Assembly: GCA_963576475.1 (NCBI GenBank) | Contig: OY754969.1 | Span: 29,363,388-29,427,387 of the forward strand | DNA: 64,000 nucleotides | Direction: 5' to 3' | Origin: Molanna angustata | Lineage: Eukaryota; Arthropoda; Insecta; Trichoptera; Molannidae | Shown: piece by piece, positions 1-10,317 of the stretch | Numbering within the stretch: position 1 is the stretch's first letter | Layout of the letters: the number at the start of each line of letters is the position of its first letter | Notes under the pieces: generated by a model | The model's input: the letters and a program-made list of their open reading frames with translations, nothing else | Databases searched by the model: none | What the model was told of the DNA's origin: nothing | Translations under genes and position numbers: made by a program

Positions 1-1106
1 ATAATAATGTTTAAAAATACTCAATTTAATTCATTTTTGTCATTGAAAAAAATATTTACTCAAAATGATAATGGTTTATACATTCAACATATTTTTTTGT
101 AAAATAATGTATATTGTGTATACTGTTATATTTAAATAAAAAACATTTGAGTGTTTTTATTGAGATAAATAAATAATTTATTGTTGGTTAGTTAAAACTA
201 TGTTTATATACAAATCAAGAACTCCTCTTTTCAAATTCACACCATTATGATAATGAGCATTGCATAAGTGTTCTAAGATTCAATTCAATTAAATTAACAA
301 GTATATAAATTTATTATGATGTCATTGTCATGCCATGTGTATTGATATTGCATTCCCAATCCAATTTCTGATCATTTTCAAATTCCATTTTTACCTTTGC
401 TCTAAAAAATATGTACCTATTTTTTCTAAGTTTTCTATTTGTTTTTTTTATTTGAAAAGACTATGTGTTATGTGTTATTTTTTAAATACCCTTCCATAAA
501 TATTTTAAATTTGTTTATTTTTTGTGTTGTATACTTTTTTCGCATGTATGAAAATTCATACTGTCATTTTGTAAACTAAAGACTTAAATTAGACCATAAA
601 AGCACTCATATTTGTGAACAAATATTTAATATAATATATATAATTATATATCTACCAATAAAGGTACATAAATTGTATTTATGTATTTTACCGAGTTACA
701 AATTTGTTATGGCCATAAGGAATATAATGTATAATAAAATTACTTTGACTGTGACAATAGTTTTTTTTTTATTTGCTAGTTGTAAAAAAATACCGAATGG
801 CAATCAGTTTGTCAGTGTACAAATACGGGGCTTACTATTTGCAACTTGACTATAAACTGAATGTATCCACATAAAAAAAATGAATAAGCATTGGATGATA
901 CTCAAATTGAAAATAGTAAGTATGACCATATGTATACTAGTGATCGTGCATATAGGTCAAAATTCAACCTTAATTCATTAATAAGTTTGAAAAATCATTG
1001 GACCTTGTCTATGATAAAAAACATCGTCAAGGGGTACAAAGTTTTATTTTCGCATATTGCAAAATGTAATTGTGAAAAAGTACCATTTATATTTTATGAC
1101 AATTTT
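1..1106. other. AT-rich non-coding stretch
   Basis: I see no gene here. The sequence is strongly AT-rich with stops in all frames. A short stretch near 781-830 (TACCGAATGGCAATCAG followed by a GTCAGTGTAC-like piece) resembles the 3' end of the LINE copies at 9,590 and 11,640, so an old 3' LINE tail is possible, but the match is weak. Confidence 0.4.
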
Positions 1107-1740
1107 TTAACATCTCAATTGAGACAGAGATGGAATATAATAGTAAAACAAGGAACTCAAGGCTCCTACGGGGCTTACAACCTGTCATTGGCTGGTTTAC
1201 GTGATCCATTTATGTGCTTGCGCAACCTTCACCAGTTATGCCTTCCTATTGAACTCCCTATCAATCAATTTTTGAAAGTTTTATATAGGTAAGTAAGTAT
1301 TTTAATTAAGTATGAAAATTTATTTTGAAAATAAGCTGAAAAAACACATCAATGCAAACCAATTTCCCAATCGATGGCATATCAAAACACATCGATGCAA
1401 ACCAATTTCCCAATAGATGGCATATCAAAACACATCAATGCAAACCAATTTCCCAATCGATGGCATATCAAAACACATCAATGCAAACCAATTTCCCAAT
1501 AGATTGCGTATCAAAAAGGTTTTTTCGTTACTTTATAGATGGCGTTGGTGTTTTTCAGCTTATTTTCACTTTCAAAAATTTGATTGATATGGAATTCAAT
1601 AGAAAGGCACAATTGGTGAACGTTGCACGAGCGCATAAAGTGATCACATAAACCAGCCTATGACAGGTCGTAAGTCCTGTAGATACCTTGAGTTCCTGGT
1701 TCTTCTGTAATATTCCATCTTCGTTACAGGATACTTAAAA
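1107..1740. mobile_element. Foldback-type MITE, copy 1 (long inverted arms)
   Basis: The left arm (about 1,125-1,275) is repeated in reverse complement at about 1,572-1,735. Shared landmarks are GATGGAATAT, GGAACTCAAGG, ACCTGTCAT(T/A)GGCTGGTTTA and GTGATC(C/A)(A/C)TTTATG. The loop carries a 43-bp tandem repeat. The same family recurs at 4,388-4,520 (one arm) and 46,795-47,112 (both arms). No coding capacity is seen, so it is a non-autonomous inverted-repeat element. Confidence 0.75.
1340..1515 (+). repeat. 43-bp minisatellite, about four units
   Basis: The unit CACATCAATGCAAACCAATT plus TTCCCAATCGATGGCATATC-like sequence repeats about four times. Units alternate between CGATGGCA and AGATGGCA variants. 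It lies in the loop of the foldback MITE. Confidence 0.9.
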
Positions 1741-2066
1741 AAATGGAAATATTGGCAGTTTGAAAATATGTAGCTTAAGTTTTGACGCTCAAATCCGACT
1801 CAATATTTCGAAAATGATTTTTTTACTGACAGCTGTCGTATTTGGAATTTTTCCTGGGTCATGGGCTGGCGTTTGGGGTCCAATGTTTATTTCTGGAAAA
1901 TTCGATAAGCTTTAGTGCCCTACCGCACTACGGTTTTTGCCTGTCGCGGTTTTGAATAATAAAAAAAACCGCAAATGCGTACACTCGCATTGATTTATAT
2001 GTGTTATAAAATCACGCGAGAAATAACAGCCCGCGGTTAACCGTATTGCGGTCGGCCTCTAAAAAT

Positions 2067-3150
2067 TAGTGATGTAACGAATGTGCGATTTTGGATATTC
2101 GCGAATGCGAATACGAATATTTGTTTCCGGCATTCGCGAATGCGAATATTGACATGCATGATGCACGAGCCTGTCTGTGCTGGCTGTAGCCGGTTGGCCT
2201 GCGCGTAAGATTCGTGGGACACGCGGGCGACACGGGGGTGTGACTAGGATTTGGTAGATTGATACATCTTTGTCCTGCGTGTAACCTCTTAACTCTTCAA
2301 TATTTTACAACATTTTCGTGTGATAAAATATATTCGATAGTTTTATTTTACCATACCTAATTTATTTATAATCTCATGATTGGGTTGTCCTACAAAAACT
2401 GATTAATTTATTAAAGCCATTCGAGGAAATGACAAGGGAGCTCAGTAGTGCTAATGTTTCGATTTCGTCTGTGATTCCATTAATATCTTCTTTGAAAAAA
2501 ATAATTGACAGTCTAGAGGAAACAGATCGAGAATTGGCAAAAATTTATGTGTTTTAAAACATGAACTGGTATACATACATAGATTTTCTTATTTGGAAAA
2601 TGATTCACAACAGCAACTTTATTGGATCCACGATATAAAACTTTTTTTTTTTCAAATCACGTTTACGTTAAAGATCATGTTATAAAAAATATTCTTGATA
2701 TGTACAAAGAAAGGAAGTTCCACATGAATTCAGTTCAGGAGTCTCTCGGTAAACGTAAAAAAGTAGGTACATAACGAAGAACCTCAACCATCTACAAGTA
2801 CGGCAAATGTAAGAAAGTGCACATCTTTAAAAGATTCACTGGCTATTAATTTTAACCAAAGAGAAGAAAAAAGAATATATTATTTTTGTATGTTATTTTG
2901 CTACAAAGTTCTGTAATTATTAATACATTGTAAATTAAGGTTGGCCAAATTAATAAAAGAAAATTATTGACTTGTCTAGTTTTTAAAGATTTTATGTATT
3001 TTTTTCCTCTAAAGAGATCAACTTTTACTAAAATAATATTCGCAAAACATTCGCATATTTTCTGCGAATACGAATTCGAATGCGAATACTTTGAAATCAG
3101 CGAATATTCGCGAAATGCGAATGCGAATACGAATATTCGTTACATCACTA
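2067..3150 (+). mobile_element. Degenerate hAT DNA transposon with 8-bp target duplication
   Basis: The element starts TAGTGATGTAACGAAT and ends ATTCGTTACATCACTA, an inverted pair. CTAAAAAT is duplicated immediately outside (2,059-2,066 and 3,151-3,158), the 8-bp duplication expected of hAT elements. Next to both ends lie dense (T/G)CGAATGCGAATA-type repeats, probable subterminal transposase sites. The interior carries a decayed transposase fragment. Confidence 0.9.
2395..2770 (+). pseudogene. hAT transposase C-terminal remnant
   Basis: Read with frame breaks, this stretch gives LIKPFEEMTRELSS, then VIPLISSLKKIIDSLEE, then a QLYWIHDIKLFF segment where hAT transposases have the conserved LDPR(F/Y)K block, then NILDMYKERK. 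This order is typical of the region of zinc-finger-BED/hAT transposases before the dimerisation domain. A stop after KIYVF and a frame change break it, and the N-terminal DNA-binding and first catalytic parts are missing. It lies inside a hAT element with matching ends, which supports the call. It is non-functional. Confidence 0.7.
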
Positions 3151-3376
3151 CTAAAAATATTAAAATACACAACTAAACTAGTGGATATGCCACCTACTGG
3201 TGAGGAAATCCCCTAACTGCGTTAAAATTCCCAAATTCACGAAATCTGCAATTTTCAACGGTTATGAACTGTTTGTGAATCGGGAATCACAACGTTACCA
3301 TAATGTTATTACGTCGGCTATCTTATTAAACATATTCAAAAAAGGCTAAAGCACAAATATCTATCGGATAATACCT

Positions 3377-3558
3377 GGGGGGCAAGTCTGGTTCAATCGG
3401 CGAAATCAAAACCCTCGTGATTACCCATATCATGAATATAATTATTATATGGAGTTCCAAAATATCTTTAGATGTCATAGAAATCCATACTATAATTAAA
3501 TCCATGATCACTATTATAATAGGGTTTTGATTTCGCCGGTCGAACCAGACTTGCCTCC
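3377..3558. mobile_element. MITE with GGGGGCAAGTCTGGT ends, copy 1
   Basis: Inverted ends of about 35 bp (GGCAAGTCTGGTTCAATCGG on the left, CCGGTCGAACCAGACTTGCC on the right) enclose about 110 bp. A 143-bp relative is at 19,055-19,197. No coding potential. Confidence 0.85.
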
Positions 3559-4387
3559 ATTTCTTCTTCCTCTCCGTATCCTTTTGTTTTCCTATCATTG
3601 CTATGAACTGTTTTTATATTCATTTTTTATTTGTCTTTTTCTTCTGTTACCTTTATTTTATTTTTGTAACTATTGCCATTGTACACATAAAACTCGTTCC
3701 GGCTCAGTTATAAATAATATCTATGAATTTAAGTTTTTTATTCGATCAAGGGATCTAGAACTCATTTATTAGTATTTTATAACGGCTATTTATGCTCAAC
3801 ATGTTCATTTTTTATGTTTTATTTTTCAACTTCCTACCTTGTGTGGGATCAAGATAAAACAATATTAAGGATCTAAAAGGTTCATAAGTACAGTATGAGT
3901 AAAAATTCTCATGTCTTTTAAATTGATGATTTGCAGTTTTGAACAGAAACAAAAGAAATATTCTATGTGTGCATCTCATTAACCGGTTTGATCAATAAAG
4001 CTACCGACCAATCTACCTGGTATATAATTTGTAGAATATTTACACAAAAAATGGTTGGTATTCTATAATCAAAATTACAAAGATTCATGGATATATATGT
4101 AGGTATCAGAAAATAGGTATCAGAAATATAGGTATCCTATAGGTATCAGAAAATAAATAATTTATGGTATGTTATCAATCGTTCGATGACTCTTAAGGAT
4201 GCAGATTTAACAGAATTAAATAAATAATAATACTAAAAAGTATGCGAATTGAGGAATAGAGAACACAAGTTGAAAAATACATTTTTATAAAAATGTCATA
4301 TGGTAAATACATAGTGATTAAAATATGCGTAAAATTAAAAAATACTATATTGATATGAATAACTTGAAGAATCAAAATTGATACCTT

Positions 4388-4520
4388 TTATGACAATTTT
4401 TTAACATCTCGATAGAGTTGAAATATTATAGAAGAACCGGAAAATCAAGGCACATACAGGGCTTACGACCTGTTATCGGTTGGTTTACGAAATACTTCGT
4501 TATACATGAGGTGAACGAAA
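4388..4520 (+). mobile_element. Foldback-type MITE, copy 2 (single arm)
   Basis: This is one arm only of the family at 1,107-1,740: TTTTTTAACATCTCGATAGA, GAAGAACCGGAAAATCAAGG, CAGGGCTTACGACCTGTTAT. The partner arm is not present nearby. Confidence 0.7.
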
Positions 4521-5375
4521 TTCTCGTCTAGAGAAAATTTAGAAGTACCTACCTAATATTATTCTGATTCTGATACTTCGATGGCCCATATGAAAAGTGG
4601 TTTTATTTTTATCACTTCTTGCTAATTTCATTCTTTTTCTAGATTTTCTTTCGATGTATTTACTATGGGGTATTTTATAAATAAGCAAAATTATTGTTCC
4701 ACTGTCAATATTGTCAATCCATAATATTTGTCTATGGTGTTATTTCCCGCCTTTTTAGTTGTTGATTTGTTTTGTTTTTGAAAAGACAGCGCTGTGCAAC
4801 TAATGTGCAATAAATTATATATTTTTTTTGATAAATAATAAACTTATGTACGACATATTTTTTGTTTATCCTCTGCAGTCAGCGTTGGTGACAAGAAACA
4901 CTAAAAAAGTCCCAGACAAAATCGATATTACAAATATGGCGTTGCAATCTAATGAATTATGATCACAGGTCAAAATCATATTGTTTCATAATAACGTCAT
5001 ATTACGCTTGTTCGATATTATTGGATATCTATTGTAATTATTACCTACCTATTTTAGTTTTTGTCTAATATTTGCAAAATACAAAAAAATTGTTTTTCAT
5101 TGAAATATATTCCTTATAATAGAAAAAAATGTTATTAGCGCTATTGGGCCTGAATCGTGAAATACAAAGATGTTTTCTGAATAGAAGGTAGGTAGATACC
5201 TACATAACATGTGTTTAGTTCAGTAATTCTCAAATGTAGCAGAGGTCCCCTTGTCGCGACTAGAAAAAGTTATTATTTATTTATCGAAAAACTTAAATAC
5301 ATTCTGCGTTGTGACATATTTAAAATTAAGCAACAAATCAACTCCTAGTTTGATATGAATCTTATACTTAAGATA
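4521..5375. other. Non-coding intergenic DNA
   Basis: No gene, RNA or recognisable element is visible. The stretch is AT-rich with scattered short TACCTA motifs. Confidence 0.4.
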
Positions 5376-5690
5376 TACCTCAACATTAAATGGAAACGAT
5401 ATCTGTACCCCTCAGAGACAGAATTCCCAACGAGGAGATCCGCAAAACCTGCAATGTGGAGGATATTGTAAGGTGGAGCAGGCAAAGAAGACGATACTGG
5501 AGAGATCATGTAAAGAGGATGAATCCAGAAAGGCTGCCAAAGATTGCAATGCGCGAGATACCAGAGAGACGCCGACCACCGGGAAGACCATCTAAGAGAT
5601 GGAGGGAGAGCTGGATATCCTCGTCCCATGACCTGTAAAAACAGATCATAGATCTACCAAGAGACGAAGAAGATGATATTTGTATTTAAA
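5376..5690 (+). pseudogene. RTE-like LINE reverse transcriptase C-terminus (fragment)
   Basis: The frame reads VEDIVRWSRQRRRYWRDHVKR, then MNPERLPKIAMREIP and RRRPPGRPSKRWRESW. This basic 'W-x-HV-x-RM ... GRP-x-KRW' tail is typical of the end of RTE-type endonuclease-reverse transcriptases. No catalytic RT or endonuclease motifs precede it, so it is a 5'-truncated copy. The open stretch of about 80 codons suggests moderate age. Confidence 0.7.
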
Positions 5691-6076
5691 TGATAATTTT
5701 ATAGTATTTCCTCTAGCAAAAAGCACATTGTAATTATGGTAAATGTTAGATAGCTGATAAGCTAATTAAAAAAAAAACAGTTTTTAATTCACAATCAAGT
5801 TTTAAAAAAAATGTTTAGTAAATAAAAGTTCTTACTATTTATTCAAAAATGCTATTCTATTAATCAAGTTACTCTGATTTAAAAAAAAAGTGTGTTTAAT
5901 TATATCAAACATGTACCTATGACAATTCTAAAAGGAATCTCTAAACTAAAAATTTATACCTAGGGAATATGTAAATATATGGCACATTAAAATACAATTA
6001 TTTAATTTGATTAGTATCAATATACCTATTCATAATATATTAACACTTCTTGAAATAACATCATATTATATAAAAT

Positions 6077-6300
6077 CAGCCTTCGTGGCTCAGTTGGTTA
6101 GGTATCTGACTGCTGATCCAAAGGTCTCGGGTTCGATTTCCAATGGAGACACAGTTTTTTAATTGTGTTTTCATTCTGGATTTATGAGACGATTAAAATC
6201 ACAAGTCTCCAGAATGTGGCTTGTTACAGAACTTGTTATTGGGCGTGTGTTAAATTAATATTTGACATAGTACCTGTTAGTTGCCCGAGAAAAGAAGTAA
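6077..6300 (+). mobile_element. tRNA-derived SINE family 1, copy 1
   Basis: A tRNA-like head has box A-like GTGGCTCAGTTGGTTAGG and box B-like GGTTCGATTTCC, followed by a body with TTTTAATTGTGTTTTCA, GAGACGATTAAAAT and GAATGTGGC. The same head and body recur inverted at 45,913-46,131. The body and second copy make this a SINE, not a functional tRNA gene. Confidence 0.85.
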
Positions 6301-6370
6301 TTTAAAAATAAAATAATTCATTTTAAATATCATTTAATGATTCGGCGGATATTTTGTGGTAGTTAATATT

Positions 6371-6500
6371 AACCATATTTGAATTATAAATTAGCTATAA
6401 ACCACTTGTTTTTTGAGTCACTTCGCGACATGTTTCGGAAGCGCTGTCCTTCCATCGACCGGCGTGACAAGACTGTCGCGAATATAATTCAAATATGGTT
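6371..6500. mobile_element. Short MITE with 18-bp inverted ends
   Basis: AACCATATTTGAATTATA (6,371-6,388) is exactly reverse-complemented at 6,483-6,500. The left half (TTTGAATTATAAATTAGC and TATAAACCACTTGTT) recurs at about 62,310-62,350. Confidence 0.75.
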
Positions 6501-6956
6501 AGTTCATTTTTAATTAGACGAGAAACACAAAAAGGTTTAGAACCTACCTAATGTGTAAGGCTACTGCAGTTTTTTTTAATTAACTCATATTGCGAAGCAG
6601 ATTTTTTATAATACGCATCCATTGCCTATAATGTCGGTATAGATGAGGAGACTACAAATACTTATAAGGTTAATTTTTTTAATCACTAGGTAAAAGATAA
6701 TTCAATTAGCTTATTCGAAATGAATAATAAATATTGTATACGTGTCCGATAGCATTATGTTAATTGAATTCCAATTTCTCACAATTTGCCTTGTACAAAA
6801 AATACATGAAAAAGTAGATACCTACCAACCTGTGTTAGTCAACAATTTCAACGCATTAATAGTTACAATTTAAGTGAAATAAAATTATAATTTTTCAAAT
6901 TTTTATTACTTTGTATAAAAATATATTTTATTATACTTATAATAATTTTTTTGTAG

Positions 6957-7140
6957 ATGGGTCGATGGTAAAGCGGTTAGCGCGCGGTGCTAGTAATCCA
7001 GTGGTCGCGAGTTCGAATCCTGCCTCGACCGATTTCGTTCATCTATAGCACAAGCATTTATGCTTGTTTTAGGGAACGTAGGAAGATGTATATGTACTTG
7101 TTTTACAAGGACATATTCATTTTTTATTTAAAAAATTGTT
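6957..7140 (+). mobile_element. tRNA-derived SINE family 2, copy 1
   Basis: Box A-like TGGTAAAGCGGTTAGCGCG and box B-like GAGTTCGAATCC form a tRNA-like head. The tail reads CACAAGCATTTATGCTTG, TTTTAGGGAACGTAGG and GGACATATTCATT. Related copies lie at 9,648-9,800 (inverted), 12,255-12,385, 18,297-18,362 (inverted) and 21,517-21,690. Confidence 0.85.
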
Positions 7141-7317
7141 TTAACTTTATCTCTTTAAAAGACTACGACCGACCTCTTAAAAGAGGAATAAAAATTCTAA
7201 TAAAAATGAAAAAAGTTTGGTTTTACCAATAAATTATTAATTGTTTTACTTAAATGCGTATAATGTTATTCAAATATGATTCTTATACCTATTTTACCAA
7301 GTAAAATTAACGTCATA

Positions 7318-9177
7318 GTAAAAATGCTGATATTTTTTCTGTAAAACGATATCACAGCAGGTAACTACGATTGGTTCATATGAATCCTGAGAAGTGGTGG
7401 TTTTCGGAGATAACATTCTTCAAAGAACACGTCAGTTATAGAATGAAGCGTTATAGTATAAATCGTGTTTCTTAATCTCAACACTATGGAATAGTGGAGA
7501 GTCATGATTTAAAAATTTTCAAGCGTTTTTTTTTACATCAATTTCTCAACGGGTATTATGTAGAATCTACGTCCGATCTACGTCATATTAACATCATATG
7601 TGTAAAGTGCATAGACCAAGAGCTGATTAGTTTTCCATAGACAACTTTTAATTTCTTCTCTATGCATTCATCATTTACGGTGTTTTTTTGTGTCCTCTCT
7701 ACAGCCCAAACCGATTACTTCATATTGATATCATATTTGTAAAGTCCATAAACTTAGAGCTGATTAGCTTTTCCATAGATGTCCGTTAATTACTTCTCTA
7801 TGATTTCATCTGCCCAAATTTTCAAAATGCTCTCATGGTCTGGAAAATTGATGTATTTTTTTACTGTTTGAAATTTTGATACAATATAAATACACTCATC
7901 AAAAACGCATTCAAGGATATTGAAATTTTAAGAAAAAAATCTATGGTCCGCCATATCAATGTAAAATAAATTTCATATTTGTATGAAAAATGTATATAGC
8001 AGAAGTAAAATAGCTTCTGTATGGGAAAATTGAGTGATGAACTTCATATTGATATTGTATGTGTCTCTATAGACAAGTGTATTTTTTTACTCTACACTTC
8101 TATCTTCCTCAAGTGGTGAGAACCGAACACCGCATTCTTCTATCTTGACACATTTTTTTTTTTTTTTTTTTTTCATTTTACTTAAAATTTCCCAACAGGT
8201 ATCATGTAGAAAATGCATACAATGGTTTCCGTGACAATGTTTTTGTGTGTATGGTGTATTGTGAAAACTTTTGTCCTCTGGGAATCTTATATTTGTTTAA
8301 GAATCTAATAGAAATGTACTTCGTAAAAATGTATTTAGAGATTGCCCACATTTCAAGAAGAAAAAATGAACAATTACTATGGTGTGGAGGGTTTAGTGTT
8401 GGCTAAAACCCAATCGTTTATAATTAGGTACTACTAAAGACTATTATGCCTTCCATTGACACTTTGGTTGGCAGAAACTCCACGACAGACACTTTTATAT
8501 TTTAATCAATTGTTATGTCTCCTTAGTGATATCTGTCGGAAGGTTTTTACCAATTCCAGACTAATCGCGGGCTCTTAAACTATTTCATGACATGTGTTTG
8601 TTGTAAATTTCCTATACGTACATTATTATCTTGACTGAAGACAGGGATACATTACCTATAATATTGTCTATACCTGACAATATTTGGAAATTACCTCGAT
8701 AAAAAAATAATTCCAAATGTACCCCAGAAATTTACGGGGAACCCTCGTTTTCCATCTTGGTATTTTGTAAGATGTAAAACAATAACTAAGCAAAAATATT
8801 GATGAATATGTTGTAGACATTGACTTACGATTTTTAAATTTGCGTCTTGATTTAAAAAAAAATATAATCCATATTGTCGTTCATTTTTCGCGCTAATTAA
8901 GTCGTAAAAAATGTATGGCGGGACAAACCCCACAGTTTCTACTTCAGTACGAGAAGTGGGGTACAACTCACTAATCAGTGTCTGTGCTGCCTTAAGCTAA
9001 TTGAAATTATTAAAATTATAGGTTCGATTTAATTAATCAGAAATTACCATAATTTTACCCCTTCTTTAACATCATCCATTTCTCAGATAAGATATGTAGA
9101 TACCTATATTTTACAGTAGCCAACATCTTTTGAGCACTGCAAAAAAAATATATTGTGGATACATAAAAACTAAAGTT
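7318..9177. other. Non-coding stretch with a degenerate direct duplication
   Basis: About 80 bp at 7,585-7,665 (CATATGTGTAAAGTGCATAG, GAGCTGATTAG, TTTTCCATAGA) recurs diverged at 7,718-7,802, with a third partial echo near 8,040. A T20 run lies near 8,155. No gene is recognised in the rest. Confidence 0.4.
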
Positions 9178-9640
9178 CGATCTGCTGAACGTACTACATC
9201 AACTATCCCCATTCACAACACTGAATTTTTCAGCTCTTCCTTTGAAGTGCGTTCAGCAAGACTGGAATAATTTGAGTCCTGATATAACTTCGTCAAACTC
9301 GCTTTCCATTTTCAAGAAAAGACTAAAGCAGGGATATCTTTCCCAAAATACCTGATCCCTCTCCTTTTCCTTCCTTCCCTTTGCTACGTATTATTTATCT
9401 TTAGACACCTGATCTCGATTTCCTCTACTTGTTCCTTCCCAATCCCTTTTTTGTTGCTATGATGTTTTTTTTTATGTTTTTTTTTATTTAGTGTTATGTA
9501 TGTTTTCATTGTTCTTTTGTAGCTTTCATTTTTTGTTGATATAGGTACATGAATAATTCTGTCATTTTGTAATCTGGTTGGTTGGAAGAAAATGCCTAAT
9601 GGCAATAAACCCGCCAGTGTGTAGGTAACAAATATAATTA
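9178..9640 (+). pseudogene. 3' end of a decayed CR1/Jockey-like LINE
   Basis: With frame breaks it encodes ERTTSTIPIHNTEFFSSSFE, parallel to ERTLSIPVHNTSFFTTSFSV in the copy at 10,931-11,443. The 3' end GGTTGGTTGGAAGAAAATGC then TGGCAATAAACCCGCCAGTG matches 11,627-11,676. Both copies therefore belong to one family; this one is more damaged. Confidence 0.75.
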
Positions 9641-9647
9641 ATTTATT

Positions 9648-9800
9648 TTTTATTTTAAAAAGAATGAATATGTCCTTGTGAAAAGTACATCCTTATACAT
9701 TCCCTAAATTAAGCATAAATGCTTGTGCTATAGGTGAACGAAATCGGTCGTGGCAGGATTCGCACTCGCGACCACTGGATTACTAACCCAGCGCGCTAAG
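9648..9800 (-). mobile_element. tRNA-derived SINE family 2, inverted copy
   Basis: Reverse complement of the family at 6,957: the tail (GAATGAATATGTCC, AAGCATAAATGCTTGTGC) comes first, then GTGGCAGGATTCGCACTCGC and CCACTGGATTACTAACCCAG. It breaks off at GCGCGC before the 5' end of the head. Confidence 0.8.
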
Positions 9801-10317
9801 TATAAGATGAAAAATAATTAAAAATGAATTACAAATTATAAGATGTTGATATAAATGTTTCGTAAAATGTGTAACACCCTACTCATCCAGCGATGGATCA
9901 GATAATGAATGTCAATATTTTGTAAATAATTAACCATATAAATAGTTTTAATATTAAGGAAAAATTACAAAATCGTATTTTATTGTTTTATAAAACATTA
10001 GTTAAATCAAAACAAAATAAAAAATACCCATTATACAATATATTCGATCGACAATATTTCATTTTGATTATTTGGAGAATATTTTGTTAAATTAATGTAA
10101 AAAAACGCACGTCGTTAGCTGTTTTAATATAATGATCGGTTCTCCTCCAAACCAATTAATATTATAATGAAACTTGCGCAGTATATTATTATAAGTGGGA
10201 GACACACGAATTAGTCAAGACCAGTCAATCAGACAAATGTGTCCGATCACGTCATAATTAACAATTATATACGGAAGATTTTTCTGATGTGTTGATTTAA
10301 TAGTTTAAATATCCAAA

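Noticed and set aside
891..1651. Open frames of 133 and 99 codons
   Set aside because: They cover the foldback MITE arm and its 43-bp repeat; the sequence is explained by the element.
6077..6155. A functional tRNA gene
   Set aside because: Has box A/B-like motifs but no clean cloverleaf, and the same head plus a non-tRNA body recurs at 45,913: a SINE.
8691..8966. Minus-strand 91-codon frame
   Set aside because: Looks weakly protein-like, but no family is recognised, no splice context is seen and the flanks are non-coding.
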